Positions 8,687-17,722 of a stretch of 44,597 nt of DNA are shown in pieces. The position numbers and the translations under genes were made by a program. Positions within the stretch are counted from its first letter, which is position 1. Each line of letters begins with the position of its first letter. The notes under the pieces are model-generated. The model did no database searches and was not told the origin of the DNA. It saw only the letters and a list, made by a program, of their open reading frames with translations. Source of the stretch: Prosthecobacter debontii (GTDB lineage Bacteria > Verrucomicrobiota > Verrucomicrobiia > Verrucomicrobiales > Verrucomicrobiaceae). The stretch covers positions 1-44,597 of the forward strand of contig CAMBPS010000021.1 of NCBI GenBank assembly GCA_945869675.1. Reading direction: 5' to 3'.

Positions 8687-9973
8687 ATGAACAGCCCTCT
8701 TCGTTCACTTGATTCTATTTCTCGCCGCCGCTTTGCCGAGCAGGTCGCTCGAACCACACTCGGTGTCACCCTACTACCTCACTTGCTCAACGGTGAGGCC
8801 GCCGCTCCGGTGGATAACAAACAGCTCGCAGGTTTTGGCAAAGCCAAAAATGTCATCTGGCTGCAGATGATCGGCGGTATGTCACACATCGACACGCTTG
8901 ATCCGAAGACTGGCGATAGCAAAGGGCCCGGCGACCCGATTCAGACCAAGGCAGGTTATCAGCTTGGCGGTTATCTGCCGACACTGGCCAAAGATCACTC
9001 TGACAAGCTGGCCATCATTCGCAGCATGACCTCTAAAACCGGCGTGCATGCCTCGGGTCAATACCTGATGCGCACCGGCTATGAGCAACGTGGCACCATC
9101 AAGCACCCTGCTCTCGGAGCCTGGGCTCAAGAACTTCTGGGGAAAAGCAGCCAAAATCTGCCCTCTTCCGTGTGTGTGAATCGTGGCCCTGAACATGGCA
9201 ATGGCTTCTTCTCCGCTGCCTACAGTCCGCTGCCGATCCACGATCCAGAAGCGGGGCTGCAATACGCCCAGTTCTCAGCCAGTGCCGACGTCATGAGTCA
9301 ACGCCTGACATTGCTCAACAAGCTCGACTCAGGATTCCGCGCCAAATTCCAAGACACCAATCTCAAGGCTTACAGCGACTTTTATGACGACACGCTGAAA
9401 TTGCTGAGCAGTGAAGATCTGAGCGCTTTCAAACTGACCGATGAAAAAGCTGCTGAACGCGAGGTCTATGGCATGAACAAATTCGGCCAAGGCTGCATGT
9501 TAGCGCGCCGCCTGATCGAGCGCGGCGTCCGCTTTGTTGAGGTCAGCTATGGAAGCTGGGACATGCACAATGACATCGACGAAGGCATGGAAGAACACGG
9601 CACCATTCTGGACACCGCCCTGTCCGCCCTTTTGAGTGAGCTGAAAGCCAAAGGCCTGCTGGAAAGCACGCTCGTTGTGCTTTGCTCCGAGTTTGGTCGT
9701 GGACCCAAGATCAACAGTCGCAATGGCCGTGATCATCACCCCAAAGTGTTCAGCACCCTGCTTGCCGGAGGCCCGGTCAAAGGTGGCACCATTTATGGCA
9801 GCAGTGATAAAGACGGCATGGCTGTGGCTGATAAACAAACCACCATTCAGGACTTCCATAGCACCGTTGGTCACGCCATGGGTCTGGACGTCAATCAAGT
9901 CGTCATGTCACCCAGCAATCGCCCCTTCACCGTTGGCGACAAAGGCAGCGTGATCATCGATATCCTCGCCTAG
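8687..9973 (+). CDS. DUF1501 protein with twin-arginine-like signal
   Basis: This 428-residue protein starts with a Tat-like motif SRRRF (residues 12-16) and a hydrophobic stretch (TTLGVTLLPHLL), so export in folded form is likely. The body is DUF1501, which is distantly related to the alkaline phosphatase/sulfatase superfamily. Typical segments are WLQMIGGMSHIDTLDPK near the start, SMTSKTGVHASGQYLMRTGY, an RFVEVSYGSWDMHND block, and SEFGRGPKINSRNGRDHHP near the end with the acidic/His residues expected for a metal site. It follows the DUF1549/DUF1553 gene closely and is probably co-transcribed. No substrate is known for the family. The stop codon lies in the loop of a 6-bp GC-rich hairpin. 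Confidence 0.93.
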   Translation: MNSPLRSLDSISRRRFAEQVARTTLGVTLLPHLLNGEAAAPVDNKQLAGFGKAKNVIWLQMIGGMSHIDTLDPKTGDSKGPGDPIQTKAGYQLGGYLPTLAKDHSDKLAIIRSMTSKTGVHASGQYLMRTGYEQRGTIKHPALGAWAQELLGKSSQNLPSSVCVNRGPEHGNGFFSAAYSPLPIHDPEAGLQYAQFSASADVMSQRLTLLNKLDSGFRAKFQDTNLKAYSDFYDDTLKLLSSEDLSAFKLTDEKAAEREVYGMNKFGQGCMLARRLIERGVRFVEVSYGSWDMHNDIDEGMEEHGTILDTALSALLSELKAKGLLESTLVVLCSEFGRGPKINSRNGRDHHPKVFSTLLAGGPVKGGTIYGSSDKDGMAVADKQTTIQDFHSTVGHAMGLDVNQVVMSPSNRPFTVGDKGSVIIDILA

Positions 9974-9980
9974 AGCGAGG
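9964..9980. terminator. Hairpin over the DUF1501 stop codon, possible convergent terminator
   Basis: CCTCGC (9964-9969) pairs with GCGAGG (9975-9980) around a 5-base loop that holds most of the TAG stop. It sits in the short gap between convergent DUF1501 and sulfatase genes. There is no T-run on either side, so intrinsic termination is only a possibility. Confidence 0.3.
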
Positions 9981-10031
9981 CTACTTGGTTAAAGACCTCT
10001 GAGGGCGCTGATCAAAACATCAATGCCACTT

Positions 10032-11513
10032 TTAGGGCAAGATCTTGGCCACACCATCCATCCCCGAACGGACATGACCGTCGGAGTGAATCATGGGCTG
10101 TGGATTAGCGACGCGGCCCAGACCTCTGACGCCGGGCGCGTCAGCGTTGCCATCGCCCAAATCACGAAGCATCACCTCAGCTAAAGCACGGAGTTTGGCC
10201 ACTTGCTCAGGTTGCTCTTTCGCTAGGTTTTTCGATTCCCCAATGTCAGACTCCAAATCGTAGAGTTCACCTTTTTGCAGGTGCAACTTCCAAGCTCCAG
10301 CACGCAGGGCCTGAAGATTGAAACCATGATAATAGTAGAAGACGTCATGGCCTTGTGCACCGGATTGACCCAGCAAAAGCGGAGAAATGTTCACACCATC
10401 AATGGCCCGCTCAGGTAAAGCAGCCCCGGCCAAAGAGGCAAAGGTCGGTAGCCAATCCATATGACTGGTGATGGCCGCAGTGCTTGATGCTGCTTGTACC
10501 TTACCAGGCCACCAGGCCAGTGTGCAGACGCGCATGCCACCTTCCAAGGTGCTGCCTTTACCCCCACGCAAAGGCGTATTGTCTGCGCCTTGATTGATTG
10601 GACCTCCGTTATCACTCGTGAAGATGACCAGTGTGTTCGAGTCCAGTTTCAAGTCGCGCAAGGTCGCGAGGATCTGCCCCACGCTCCAATCCACTTCTAA
10701 GGTCCAATCCTTCTGCAGACTGACACCGGATTTCCCCATGAAGTCCTGATGTGGGTAATCGGGGAAATGCACGGCATTGTGTGGCAGATAGATAAAAAAG
10801 GGCTGCTTCTGATGCTCGCGGATAAAGCTCACGGCACGTTCGGTGTAGCGACGAGTGAAGGTATGCTGCTGAGCGGCTTTCACGCGTTCCACCACTTGGC
10901 CTGCATCGACCAATGGCAGTGGCGGCTGGGCATCCCCCTTCAGTCCGGTTTCGTCAGCTGGCAGCTTTTTTTGAGCGCCAACTTTTGCTTTCCCCTTTCG
11001 GATAGGTTCGCCCGCGTTGCTTTTTGATCCTTCCGAAGCCAAGCCCATATCATTGGAATAGGGAATGCCAAAGTAGCTGTCAAACCCCTGGGCTGTCGGC
11101 AGAAATTCAGGCTGATCTCCCAAGTGCCATTTGCCGATGCAGGTCGTGAGATAGCCCTGCTTCTTCAGCACTTCAGCCACCGTGGTTTCGTCAGGATTCA
11201 GTCCCACGGCAGCCGATGGGAACAGGACACCGCTGATGGGTAGGACACGTTTTGGATAACAACCCGTCATCATTGCCGCGCGTGAGGGTGAGCATACAGG
11301 GGCCGCATAATGACTTGCCAGTTTCATGCCCTCAGCCGCCATTCGATCCAAGTTTGGCGTCTTCACATTTCCCCCAAAAGGGCTGATGTCTGCGTAGCCC
11401 AAATCATCGATGTTGATGAGGATGATGTTTGGCTTTTCAGCGGCAACCACAGAACTAAGGACTGGCAGAAAGAAACAATAAAATAAACGCTGCATCATAA
11501 GTGAGATCGGCAT
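10032..11513 (-). CDS. Secreted sulfatase (arylsulfatase A-like, formylglycine type)
   Basis: This 493-residue protein has an N-terminal signal peptide (cleavage near residue 25, VVAAEKPN) and a sulfatase domain. The formylglycine site is Cys74-Ser-Pro-Ser-Arg78, metal ligands include the DD pair at residues 36-37 (INIDDLGY), and FTSDNGGP marks the second metal-binding segment. Such enzymes remove sulfate esters from polysaccharides or other substrates in the periplasm or outside the cell; specificity cannot be read here. Maturation needs FGE or anSME, neither of which is in the window. ATG 11513 is preferred over the ATG pair at 11498/11495 because AAAGAGAAAC lies upstream. It is convergent with the DUF1549/DUF1501 pair and divergent from the antiporter gene. 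Confidence 0.93.
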   Translation of the reverse strand: MPISLMMQRLFYCFFLPVLSSVVAAEKPNIILINIDDLGYADISPFGGNVKTPNLDRMAAEGMKLASHYAAPVCSPSRAAMMTGCYPKRVLPISGVLFPSAAVGLNPDETTVAEVLKKQGYLTTCIGKWHLGDQPEFLPTAQGFDSYFGIPYSNDMGLASEGSKSNAGEPIRKGKAKVGAQKKLPADETGLKGDAQPPLPLVDAGQVVERVKAAQQHTFTRRYTERAVSFIREHQKQPFFIYLPHNAVHFPDYPHQDFMGKSGVSLQKDWTLEVDWSVGQILATLRDLKLDSNTLVIFTSDNGGPINQGADNTPLRGGKGSTLEGGMRVCTLAWWPGKVQAASSTAAITSHMDWLPTFASLAGAALPERAIDGVNISPLLLGQSGAQGHDVFYYYHGFNLQALRAGAWKLHLQKGELYDLESDIGESKNLAKEQPEQVAKLRALAEVMLRDLGDGNADAPGVRGLGRVANPQPMIHSDGHVRSGMDGVAKILP

Positions 11514-11734
11514 AAACTCAGTTTCTCTTTCGTTCTTGCACGAAAGACCAGAAGTCCAAACGGAGACTAGGCAAACCCTGCACCTCCTTCACCGTGATGC
11601 CGAACTGCGATTGAGTCTATCGCGAGACTCTATTTTGGTGTTAATACAAAGTGCGTGAAGGAACAGATTGTCGCCCTGCTTCGCATGTCTGTTCTTTTCC
11701 GATCTTTTGTCAGCCTTGGCCTATCACTTGCCCC

Positions 11735-12997
11735 ATGACCAATCTCCAACTCGCCATCCAACTCTTTTTACAACTGGCCATCATCCTCATGGTCTGCCGC
11801 GTGGTCGGTATGATTGCCGCACGCTTTGGTCAGCCGCAGGTGGTAGCAGAGATGATCGCGGGAGTCTGCATGGGACCATCACTGATGGGCGCCTTTTTTC
11901 CCGATGTCTCCAAGGCTCTCTTCCCGCCAGATTCCATGAAGGTGCTGTTCCCGCTGTCCCAACTTGGATTGGCTCTCTACATGTTCATCGTCGGCCTAGA
12001 GTTCCGCATGGACATCGTCAAGAAGCGTTTTGGCAGTTCCATGGCTGTGTCTTTTGCAGGCATGGCAGCTCCGTTTATCCTCGGGGCAGCCGTCGGCTGG
12101 TTCTTCTACAATCACACGACGCTCTTCCCTGAAAAGACATCCATGAACAATGCCATGATCTTTATGGGAGCCTCCATGTGCATCACGGCCTTTCCCATGC
12201 TGGCCCGCATCATTCATTTCAAAGGCCTTGCTGGCACGACCATGGGAACCGTGGCGATCGGCGCAGGTGCCATTGATGACGCTGCGGCCTGGGGGATGCT
12301 GGCTTTGGTGCTGGCTAGCTTCAATGGAAACATATCGCATGCCGTGCTGAGCATTGGTGGTGGCATCGGTTACGTTCTCGTGGCCCAGATGATTATCCGC
12401 CCGCTGCTGGAGCGTTACGCCAAGGGCATCGAAGCTCGCGGCAAAGTCAGCGACGGCGAGTATGCCTTCTTTCTCTCCCTCATGTGCCTGGGTGCCTGGT
12501 GGACAGACTACATCGAGCTACACGCCGTGTTCGGTGCCTTCATCATGGGATCAGCCATGCCTCGCGGCATCGTCAATCGCACCATCATCGAGCGCACACA
12601 GCCCTTGGCCGTCGCACTCATCCTACCACTGTTCTTCACCTACTCAGGACTGAACACACGGCTAGGTCTGCTGAATACGGGGTATCTCTGGCTTCTCGCA
12701 GGTGCCGTGCTGGTCGCAGCCATTGTGGGTAAAGGTGTGGCTTGTTGGGCTGCCGCCCGCGCTTCAGGCATCTCCAACCGCGAGGCTATGGGCATCGGCA
12801 TCCTCATGAATGCACGCGGTCTCATGGAGCTGATTATCATCAACATCGGCCTGCAAAAAGGCATCATCTCCGCTGAGATTTTTGCGATGTTGGCCATCAT
12901 GGCCGTGATCACCACCTTGATGGCCAGCCCCATCTTTGAGCGCCTCGTCGGCACCGGCACCTTCAAAGCCGAGCCAGAGCCTGGAACAGAGATTTAG
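11735..12997 (+). CDS. CPA2-family cation/proton antiporter
   Basis: This is a 420-residue membrane protein. The start at ATG 11735 (MTNLQLAIQLFLQ) opens directly onto the first transmembrane helix; the open frame further upstream lacks membrane character and starts at a non-ATG codon. It has 12 or so hydrophobic helices. FGQPQVVAEMIAGVCMGPSL (31-50) is the characteristic CPA2/KefB-type helix, and GAIDDAAAW contains Asp181-Asp182, the expected ion/proton-binding aspartates. No C-terminal TrkA-N domain is present, as expected for simple Na+(K+)/H+ exchangers rather than KefB/C channels. The ion is not determinable. The gene is monocistronic, with the heptamer repeat and then pckG downstream. 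Confidence 0.9.
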   Translation: MTNLQLAIQLFLQLAIILMVCRVVGMIAARFGQPQVVAEMIAGVCMGPSLMGAFFPDVSKALFPPDSMKVLFPLSQLGLALYMFIVGLEFRMDIVKKRFGSSMAVSFAGMAAPFILGAAVGWFFYNHTTLFPEKTSMNNAMIFMGASMCITAFPMLARIIHFKGLAGTTMGTVAIGAGAIDDAAAWGMLALVLASFNGNISHAVLSIGGGIGYVLVAQMIIRPLLERYAKGIEARGKVSDGEYAFFLSLMCLGAWWTDYIELHAVFGAFIMGSAMPRGIVNRTIIERTQPLAVALILPLFFTYSGLNTRLGLLNTGYLWLLAGAVLVAAIVGKGVACWAAARASGISNREAMGIGILMNARGLMELIIINIGLQKGIISAEIFAMLAIMAVITTLMASPIFERLVGTGTFKAEPEPGTEI

Positions 12998-13007
12998 AAG
13001 TCAGAAA

Positions 13008-13035
13008 GTTCTTGGTTCTTGGTTCTTGGTTCTTG
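13008..13035. repeat. Four perfect tandem copies of the heptamer GTTCTTG
   Basis: Four exact 7-bp units lie in the 178-base gap between the antiporter and pckG, 11 bases after the antiporter stop and about 140 bases before the pckG start. Next to them (13041-13067) is an imperfect inverted repeat with GCCT/AGGC core and GCC/GGC flanks. Seven-base units in an intergenic region can expand or contract by slippage without frame cost. The effect on pckG is unknown. Confidence 0.9.
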
Positions 13036-13175
13036 GCTTTGCCGCGCTGCCTTCGCAGGCTCGGCACAAGAGAAGGCAAAACTGTTCTCAAAGTTCGATT
13101 CGCTAAAAAAGGCGAATCAAGGAAGATGCAGATGTGGCACAGTATTAGCGATGCTAGGCACCTTCCAACCGATCC

Positions 13176-15005
13176 ATGAGCACCAAGACCGACCCCTCCA
13201 TTCCTCTGAGCACCAATCCGAACCTGCTGAAATGGGTCAAAAAGATGGCCACTCTCTGCAAGCCCGACCGCATCCACTGGGTCAACGGTTCCAAAGCCGA
13301 ATACGATCAGCTCTGCGATGAAATGGTTGCCGCTGGCACCTTCATCAAGCTGAATCAGAAAACTTGGCCAGGCTGTTTTTACGCCAAATCGGATCCTAGC
13401 GATGTCGCCCGAGTCGAGGAGCGCACCTTCATTTGCAGCAACTCCAAAGACGGTGCTGGCCCAACCAACAACTGGATGGATCCCTTTGAGATGAAAAAGA
13501 AGCTGCGCAGTCTCTTCGATGGCTGCATGCGAGGACGCACCATGTATGTGCTGCCCTACAGCATGGGGCCACTGAACTCTCCCATGGCCCAGATCGGTGT
13601 GCAGCTCACCGACTCTGCCTATGCTGTCGCTAACATGCGTATCATGGCCCGCATTGGGAAAAAGGTCTTCCAAATCATTGATAAAGGCAAGCAGCGCGTC
13701 GTGCCCTGCATGCACAGCGTCGGAGCTCCGCTCAAAAAAGGTCAACGAGATGTCTCCTGGCCCTGCAACCAAGAGAAGTACATCGTTCATTTCCCTGAAA
13801 CTCGCGAAATTTGGAGCTACGGCTCAGGCTATGGTGGCAATGCCCTGCTCGGTAAAAAATGCTTTGCCCTGCGCATCGCCTCGGCCATGGCCCGAGATGA
13901 AGGCTGGATGGCCGAGCATATGCTCATTCTTGGGGTCGAGAACCCCAAGGGCGAAAAAACCTATGTGGCCGCAGCCTTCCCCAGTGCCTGTGGCAAGACC
14001 AATTTTGCCATGCTGATCCCACCCGATCACTTCGCCAAAAAGGGCTGGAAAGTCTGGACCGTGGGAGATGACATTGCTTGGCTGAAACCCGGTCCCGATG
14101 GCCGACTCTACGCCATCAATCCTGAAGCCGGCTTCTTTGGCGTCGCCCCGGGCACCAGCGACAAGACCAACCCCAACGCCATGGCTTCCCTGCGGAAGAA
14201 CACCATCTTTACCAACGTGGCCCTGACCCCAGAAGGTGGCGTCTGGTGGGAAGGCATGACCGATACGCCACCGGCCAAATGCACCGACTGGCAAGGCAAC
14301 GAATGGACGCCTGACATCGCCAAGGAAAAAGGCATCAAAGCCGCGCATCCGAACTCGCGCTTCACCGCCCCAGCCTGCCAGTGCCCCACCATTGACCCCA
14401 ACTGGGAAAAACCCGAAGGCGTGCCCATCAGCGCCATCATCTTTGGTGGACGTCGCGCCACCACGCTACCCCTCATCTTTCAAGCCTTTAACTGGAGCGG
14501 AGGCGTCTATGCCGGAGCCACCATGGGCAGCGAGATGACCGCCGCGGCTGCTGGCACGGTCGGCAAAGTCCGCCGTGATCCCATGGCCATGCTACCCTTC
14601 TGTGGCTATAACATGGGCGACTACTTCCGCCACTGGATCTCCATGCAGCGACGCCTCACCGAGACCCCGCGCATCTTCCATGTGAACTGGTTCCGCAAAG
14701 GAGCAGACGGCAAGTTCATCTGGCCCGGTTTTGGCGAAAACATGCGCATCCTCAAATGGATCGTCGATCGCGCAACCGGTCACGGCATGTCCAAGGAGAC
14801 CCCCATTGGCTGGGTGCCTCGCTATGAAGACATCGACTGGACCGACCTCAAGTTCACCAAAGATCAATTTGAAGAGCTTCAACAATTCGACCGCACGGCC
14901 TGGCGTGCCGAAATCCTGTCCCACGAAGAGCTCTTCCTCGACCTCAAATCCCATCTCCCCAAAGAACTCATCTACGAGCGCGAGCTTCTCATCTGCCGAA
15001 TGTGA
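13176..15005 (+). CDS. pckG: Phosphoenolpyruvate carboxykinase (GTP)
   Basis: This 609-residue enzyme interconverts oxaloacetate + GTP and PEP + CO2 + GDP, the entry to gluconeogenesis. The P-loop is PSACGKTN with Cys272, Lys274 and Thr275; the reactive cysteine inside the loop is diagnostic of the GTP-dependent class. Other family segments are [38 protein letters not shown], and [11 protein letters not shown] followed by [16 protein letters not shown]. Length is normal for the family. The start at ATG 13176 gives a standard N-terminus ([26 protein letters not shown]). No Shine-Dalgarno is seen; the preceding 20 bases are pyrimidine/adenine-rich. The upstream gap holds the GTTCTTG repeat, and the 3' side an inverted repeat shared with the convergent LolA-like gene. 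Confidence 0.97.
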   Translation: MSTKTDPSIPLSTNPNLLKWVKKMATLCKPDRIHWVNGSKAEYDQLCDEMVAAGTFIKLNQKTWPGCFYAKSDPSDVARVEERTFICSNSKDGAGPTNNWMDPFEMKKKLRSLFDGCMRGRTMYVLPYSMGPLNSPMAQIGVQLTDSAYAVANMRIMARIGKKVFQIIDKGKQRVVPCMHSVGAPLKKGQRDVSWPCNQEKYIVHFPETREIWSYGSGYGGNALLGKKCFALRIASAMARDEGWMAEHMLILGVENPKGEKTYVAAAFPSACGKTNFAMLIPPDHFAKKGWKVWTVGDDIAWLKPGPDGRLYAINPEAGFFGVAPGTSDKTNPNAMASLRKNTIFTNVALTPEGGVWWEGMTDTPPAKCTDWQGNEWTPDIAKEKGIKAAHPNSRFTAPACQCPTIDPNWEKPEGVPISAIIFGGRRATTLPLIFQAFNWSGGVYAGATMGSEMTAAAAGTVGKVRRDPMAMLPFCGYNMGDYFRHWISMQRRLTETPRIFHVNWFRKGADGKFIWPGFGENMRILKWIVDRATGHGMSKETPIGWVPRYEDIDWTDLKFTKDQFEELQQFDRTAWRAEILSHEELFLDLKSHLPKELIYERELLICRM

Positions 15006-15020
15006 TGGCGAAGTGTTTCA

Positions 15021-15055
15021 AGAGTCGTTGATTTTTGGGAACTTTCAAAGACTCT
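15021..15055. terminator. Imperfect hairpin between convergent pckG and the LolA-like gene
   Basis: AGAGTC (15021-15026) and TTGA (15028-15031) pair with TCAA (15045-15048) and GACTCT (15050-15055), giving 10 base pairs interrupted by one mismatch and a 13-base loop. The position is right for a shared terminator, but neither side has a T-run. Confidence 0.4.
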
Positions 15056-15765
15056 CAACCCTGCTTTGTTGGCTTATCCAAAGTCATGTAAGTTCGGCCT
15101 TTGATGTCGCCATTCAATGGATTGAAGGACTCGACGCGCATTTCTTTTAAAACGGTGGCTCCATCGACTTTTTGAACCTTGGTCACTTGGAAGCGCTTCA
15201 CCATCTTACTCACCCTGTTATAAGCTTCCATCTTGGCGACTCCGCCGCTTTCTTTTTCCACCCAGAGATCGACCGTGTAATAGGGGCCACTAGTATCTGG
15301 TGCAGTGACACGGATCTGCCAACATTTGACGCGTGCCAAGGTCAGGGTTGCGTTGGCATCCAGCATCTTGACGTTTTTCCAATAAATAAACTTCAGCGAA
15401 AGATCCTCGTAATTGAAATCCATGCCGCGCACTGGATCAGCTGCATTTTTGAGAGGCACCTTGCTGCTACCGCCAGATTTGACCTGCCAAAGCGTGGCCG
15501 GTGAGGTGGTCAGATCGAGGTGAATGATCTCCGGCGGGGCACTTTTGAAGAGGAAGCGCATGACACTGCGAGTCAAAGTGAGCTCCATAGGCTCTTCCCG
15601 GCCCGTATCGTCGTCTCGAAGCCTGCCTGTCATTTTATGATCCTGTAGAGCGTAACTACGACGGACGAGTTCCAAAACGTACTCAGCTGAAACTACAAAA
15701 TCATCGGCAGCTTGCAGCATGGGAGAAACAATAGAGAGGCAAGAGAGAAAAAGACGGCGTTTCAT
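15055..15765 (-). CDS. Outer-membrane lipoprotein-sorting (LolA/LolB-fold) family protein
   Basis: The start at ATG 15765 is chosen because MKRRLFLSCLSIVSPMLQAAD is a signal peptide; the longer frame to 15813 adds 16 residues without one. About 236 residues. The mature part has the LolA-like pattern often annotated outer membrane lipoprotein-sorting protein: a helical start (YVLELVRRSYALQDHKMTGRL), TRSVMRFLFKSAPPEIIHLDLT, a MDFNYEDLSLKFIYWKN segment, KCWQIRVTAPDTSGPYYTVDLWVEKESGG, and a final strand KEMRVESFNPLNGDIKGRTYMTL. No lipobox at the expected site. It probably handles lipids or lipoproteins in the periplasm. It is a stand-alone gene; LolCDE or RND-exporter partners are not adjacent. 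Confidence 0.8.
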   Translation of the reverse strand: MKRRLFLSCLSIVSPMLQAADDFVVSAEYVLELVRRSYALQDHKMTGRLRDDDTGREEPMELTLTRSVMRFLFKSAPPEIIHLDLTTSPATLWQVKSGGSSKVPLKNAADPVRGMDFNYEDLSLKFIYWKNVKMLDANATLTLARVKCWQIRVTAPDTSGPYYTVDLWVEKESGGVAKMEAYNRVSKMVKRFQVTKVQKVDGATVLKEMRVESFNPLNGDIKGRTYMTLDKPTKQG

Positions 15766-15929
15766 GGGAGGGATCGATTGATCTATGACAACAGTCAGAG
15801 TCCCTGCATTCAATCACGACCTGCCATAGATGCGAAAGAAATCTCTAGCGCGGGTGCGCGGCCCCTGTTAGTTGCCCACAGGCATCTGTTGCACAGATCA
15901 GATTCGTTTTACTTACTTTCCACTCAGGC

Positions 15930-17360
15930 ATGTCATCCCTCCAGGCCATTCGCGACGCCATCGAACAGTCGCCCGATAACATTTCTCTTCTTTTGCTTTA
16001 TAGCCGAGCCTGTCTCGAGCAACTCCTGCTAGATGAAGCAAGGGAAAGCTTCGAGCGTGTGCTGGAGCTAGATCCCCATCAGACTGATGCGCATTTGGGC
16101 ATCGCCAAAGTTCTTTTCATGCAAGGCGAAACCTCCGGTGCGGCAGTCCGCGCTGAGCGTGTGCTTCTGCAAGAACCGGAGAATGCTCAGGCTCATTTAT
16201 TACTCAGCCGCGTCAATCTGGCGGAAGGCGATCGAACCAAGGCGCTGGAACACTTTGATCGTGCGGCCATGATCGATGGCACGATGAGTGATCCAGCTCT
16301 GGAGCGTGAACTCGGCCGCACGGCCCGCGATGCGCGCCGCACCTCGCCCGCCCCAGCCCCTGAGGCCAGCATGAATGAAGGCCCCGAAGATGGCGATCAG
16401 CAGACACAAGAGGGCTATGAAGACCCGTTTGAAGAGCCTCCGTATGATTGGCGACCAGAGACTTTCTACACGCCGGGTGACCCGAATCGCTTTGGCGTGA
16501 CCTTTGCCGATGTCGGTGGCATGGAGGAGCTGAAGGAAGAGATTCGGCTGAAGATCATCTATCCTCTTCAATATCCTGATCTCTACAAAGCCTACGGCAA
16601 GCGCACAGGCGGTGGCATCCTCATTTATGGCCCTCCGGGTTGCGGTAAAACGCTGGTGCTGCGTGCGGTCGCGGGTGAAGTGCCCTGCAATTTCCTGTCC
16701 GTCGGTCTGCATGAAATTTTTGATCCCTATTTCGGCAGCACAGAACGGAATCTGCATCAGATTTTTGAAACGGCACGGGCCAATGCACCCTGCGTGCTCG
16801 TCTTCGACGACTTTGATTCACTTGCCCAAGATCGTCGCAATGTGCGCGAAAGCCAATTGCGCAATTTAGTGAACCAGTTTCTACATGAAATGGATGGCAT
16901 GAAGGGCGAAAATCAACGTGTACTTGTCATTGGCGCCACCAATCAGCCCTGGTCACTTGATCCTGCTTTTCGCCGACCAGGCCGGTTTGATCAGGCCATC
17001 TTTGCTCCGCCACCCGACGCACCAGCACGAGCTCAAATCATCACACTGTTGGCCAAGGACAAACCGATCTCCAACCTAGATGTCGAAGCACTCGTAGAAG
17101 CTACCCATGGTTTTTCTGGGGCAGATTTGAAGTGGGTCTTTGATCGTGCCGCAGAGATGACGCTGTCCGCCGCGATCCACAGTGGACAACCGATCCCAAT
17201 CACGATGGAACTCCTGCTCAGCGTCGCCGGCAGTCATGCACCAAGCACACATGCTTGGTTTGAAGGCGCGCGTGAACACGGACAGCAGCCCACGCCTGAT
17301 GCTTACAGCACAGAAGTGCGAAAATTCCTCAATGCGCCTTCCCAGCAACGGGAGCCTTAA
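15930..17360 (+). CDS. TPR-AAA+ ATPase (Cdc48/FtsH-like AAA module)
   Basis: This 476-residue protein has three TPR-like helix pairs (about residues 1-115: ARESFERVLELDP, AERVLLQEPENAQAHLLLSR, ALEHFDRAAMIDG), an acidic/Pro linker (about 130-180), then one AAA+ module starting VTFADVGGMEELKEEI. Walker A is GPPGCGKT (234-241). Walker B reads VLVFDDFDS with Asp293-Asp294, where the family normally has Asp-Glu. The second region of homology is intact (GATNQPWSLDPAFRRPGRFD, with two arginines), and the C-terminal lid has GFSGADLKWVFDRA. No membrane segment or protease domain. The TPR part probably recruits a partner. Only 17 bases separate it from ybaB, so they are likely co-transcribed. The role is unknown. 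Confidence 0.87.
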   Translation: MSSLQAIRDAIEQSPDNISLLLLYSRACLEQLLLDEARESFERVLELDPHQTDAHLGIAKVLFMQGETSGAAVRAERVLLQEPENAQAHLLLSRVNLAEGDRTKALEHFDRAAMIDGTMSDPALERELGRTARDARRTSPAPAPEASMNEGPEDGDQQTQEGYEDPFEEPPYDWRPETFYTPGDPNRFGVTFADVGGMEELKEEIRLKIIYPLQYPDLYKAYGKRTGGGILIYGPPGCGKTLVLRAVAGEVPCNFLSVGLHEIFDPYFGSTERNLHQIFETARANAPCVLVFDDFDSLAQDRRNVRESQLRNLVNQFLHEMDGMKGENQRVLVIGATNQPWSLDPAFRRPGRFDQAIFAPPPDAPARAQIITLLAKDKPISNLDVEALVEATHGFSGADLKWVFDRAAEMTLSAAIHSGQPIPITMELLLSVAGSHAPSTHAWFEGAREHGQQPTPDAYSTEVRKFLNAPSQQREP

Positions 17361-17377
17361 TTTCACCCTCACCATCC

Positions 17378-17692
17378 ATGAACATTCAGAAAATGATGAA
17401 GCAGGTGCAGCAAATGCAGAGCCAGATGCAAAAGTCTCAGGCCGAGCTAGCCACCCGCACCTTTGAAGCCAGCGTCGCTGGAGGCAAGATCGTCGCCAAA
17501 GCCAATGGCGAAGGCAACATCACCAGCATCACGATTGCCAAAGAAGTCGTCGATCCCAGCGATGTGGACATGCTTCAAGAATTGGTCCTTTCAGCTGTGC
17601 AACAAGTGCAGAAGAAGGTCAAGGACACTCAAGCGGCCGAGATGGGTAAGCTCACTGGCGGCATGGGATTGCCACCGGGCTTGGGTCTGTAA
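17378..17692 (+). CDS. ybaB: YbaB/EbfC family nucleoid-associated protein
   Basis: A 104-residue protein with the family pattern: an N-terminal coiled helix (MNIQKMMKQVQQMQSQMQKS), the strand block VAGGKIVAKANGEGNITSITI, then the VVDPSDVDMLQELVLSAVQQV helix, ending in a Gly/Met/Leu-rich tail (GMGLPPGLGL). It binds DNA as a dimer. In many bacteria ybaB sits between dnaX and recR; here it instead follows a TPR-AAA+ ATPase gene, with no dnaX or recR nearby. No Shine-Dalgarno is visible; the leader is C/A/T-rich. Transcription probably comes from the ATPase gene promoter. The family call is secure and the partner relation is inferred. Confidence 0.95.
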   Translation: MNIQKMMKQVQQMQSQMQKSQAELATRTFEASVAGGKIVAKANGEGNITSITIAKEVVDPSDVDMLQELVLSAVQQVQKKVKDTQAAEMGKLTGGMGLPPGLGL

Positions 17693-17722
17693 TCCAGCGT
17701 CAGGCCGCCGCGGATAAACGTT

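Noticed and set aside
12963..13790. 275-codon minus-strand frame over the pckG start
   Set aside because: It overlaps the conserved pckG N-terminus and the GTTCTTG repeat; its composition matches antisense of pckG.
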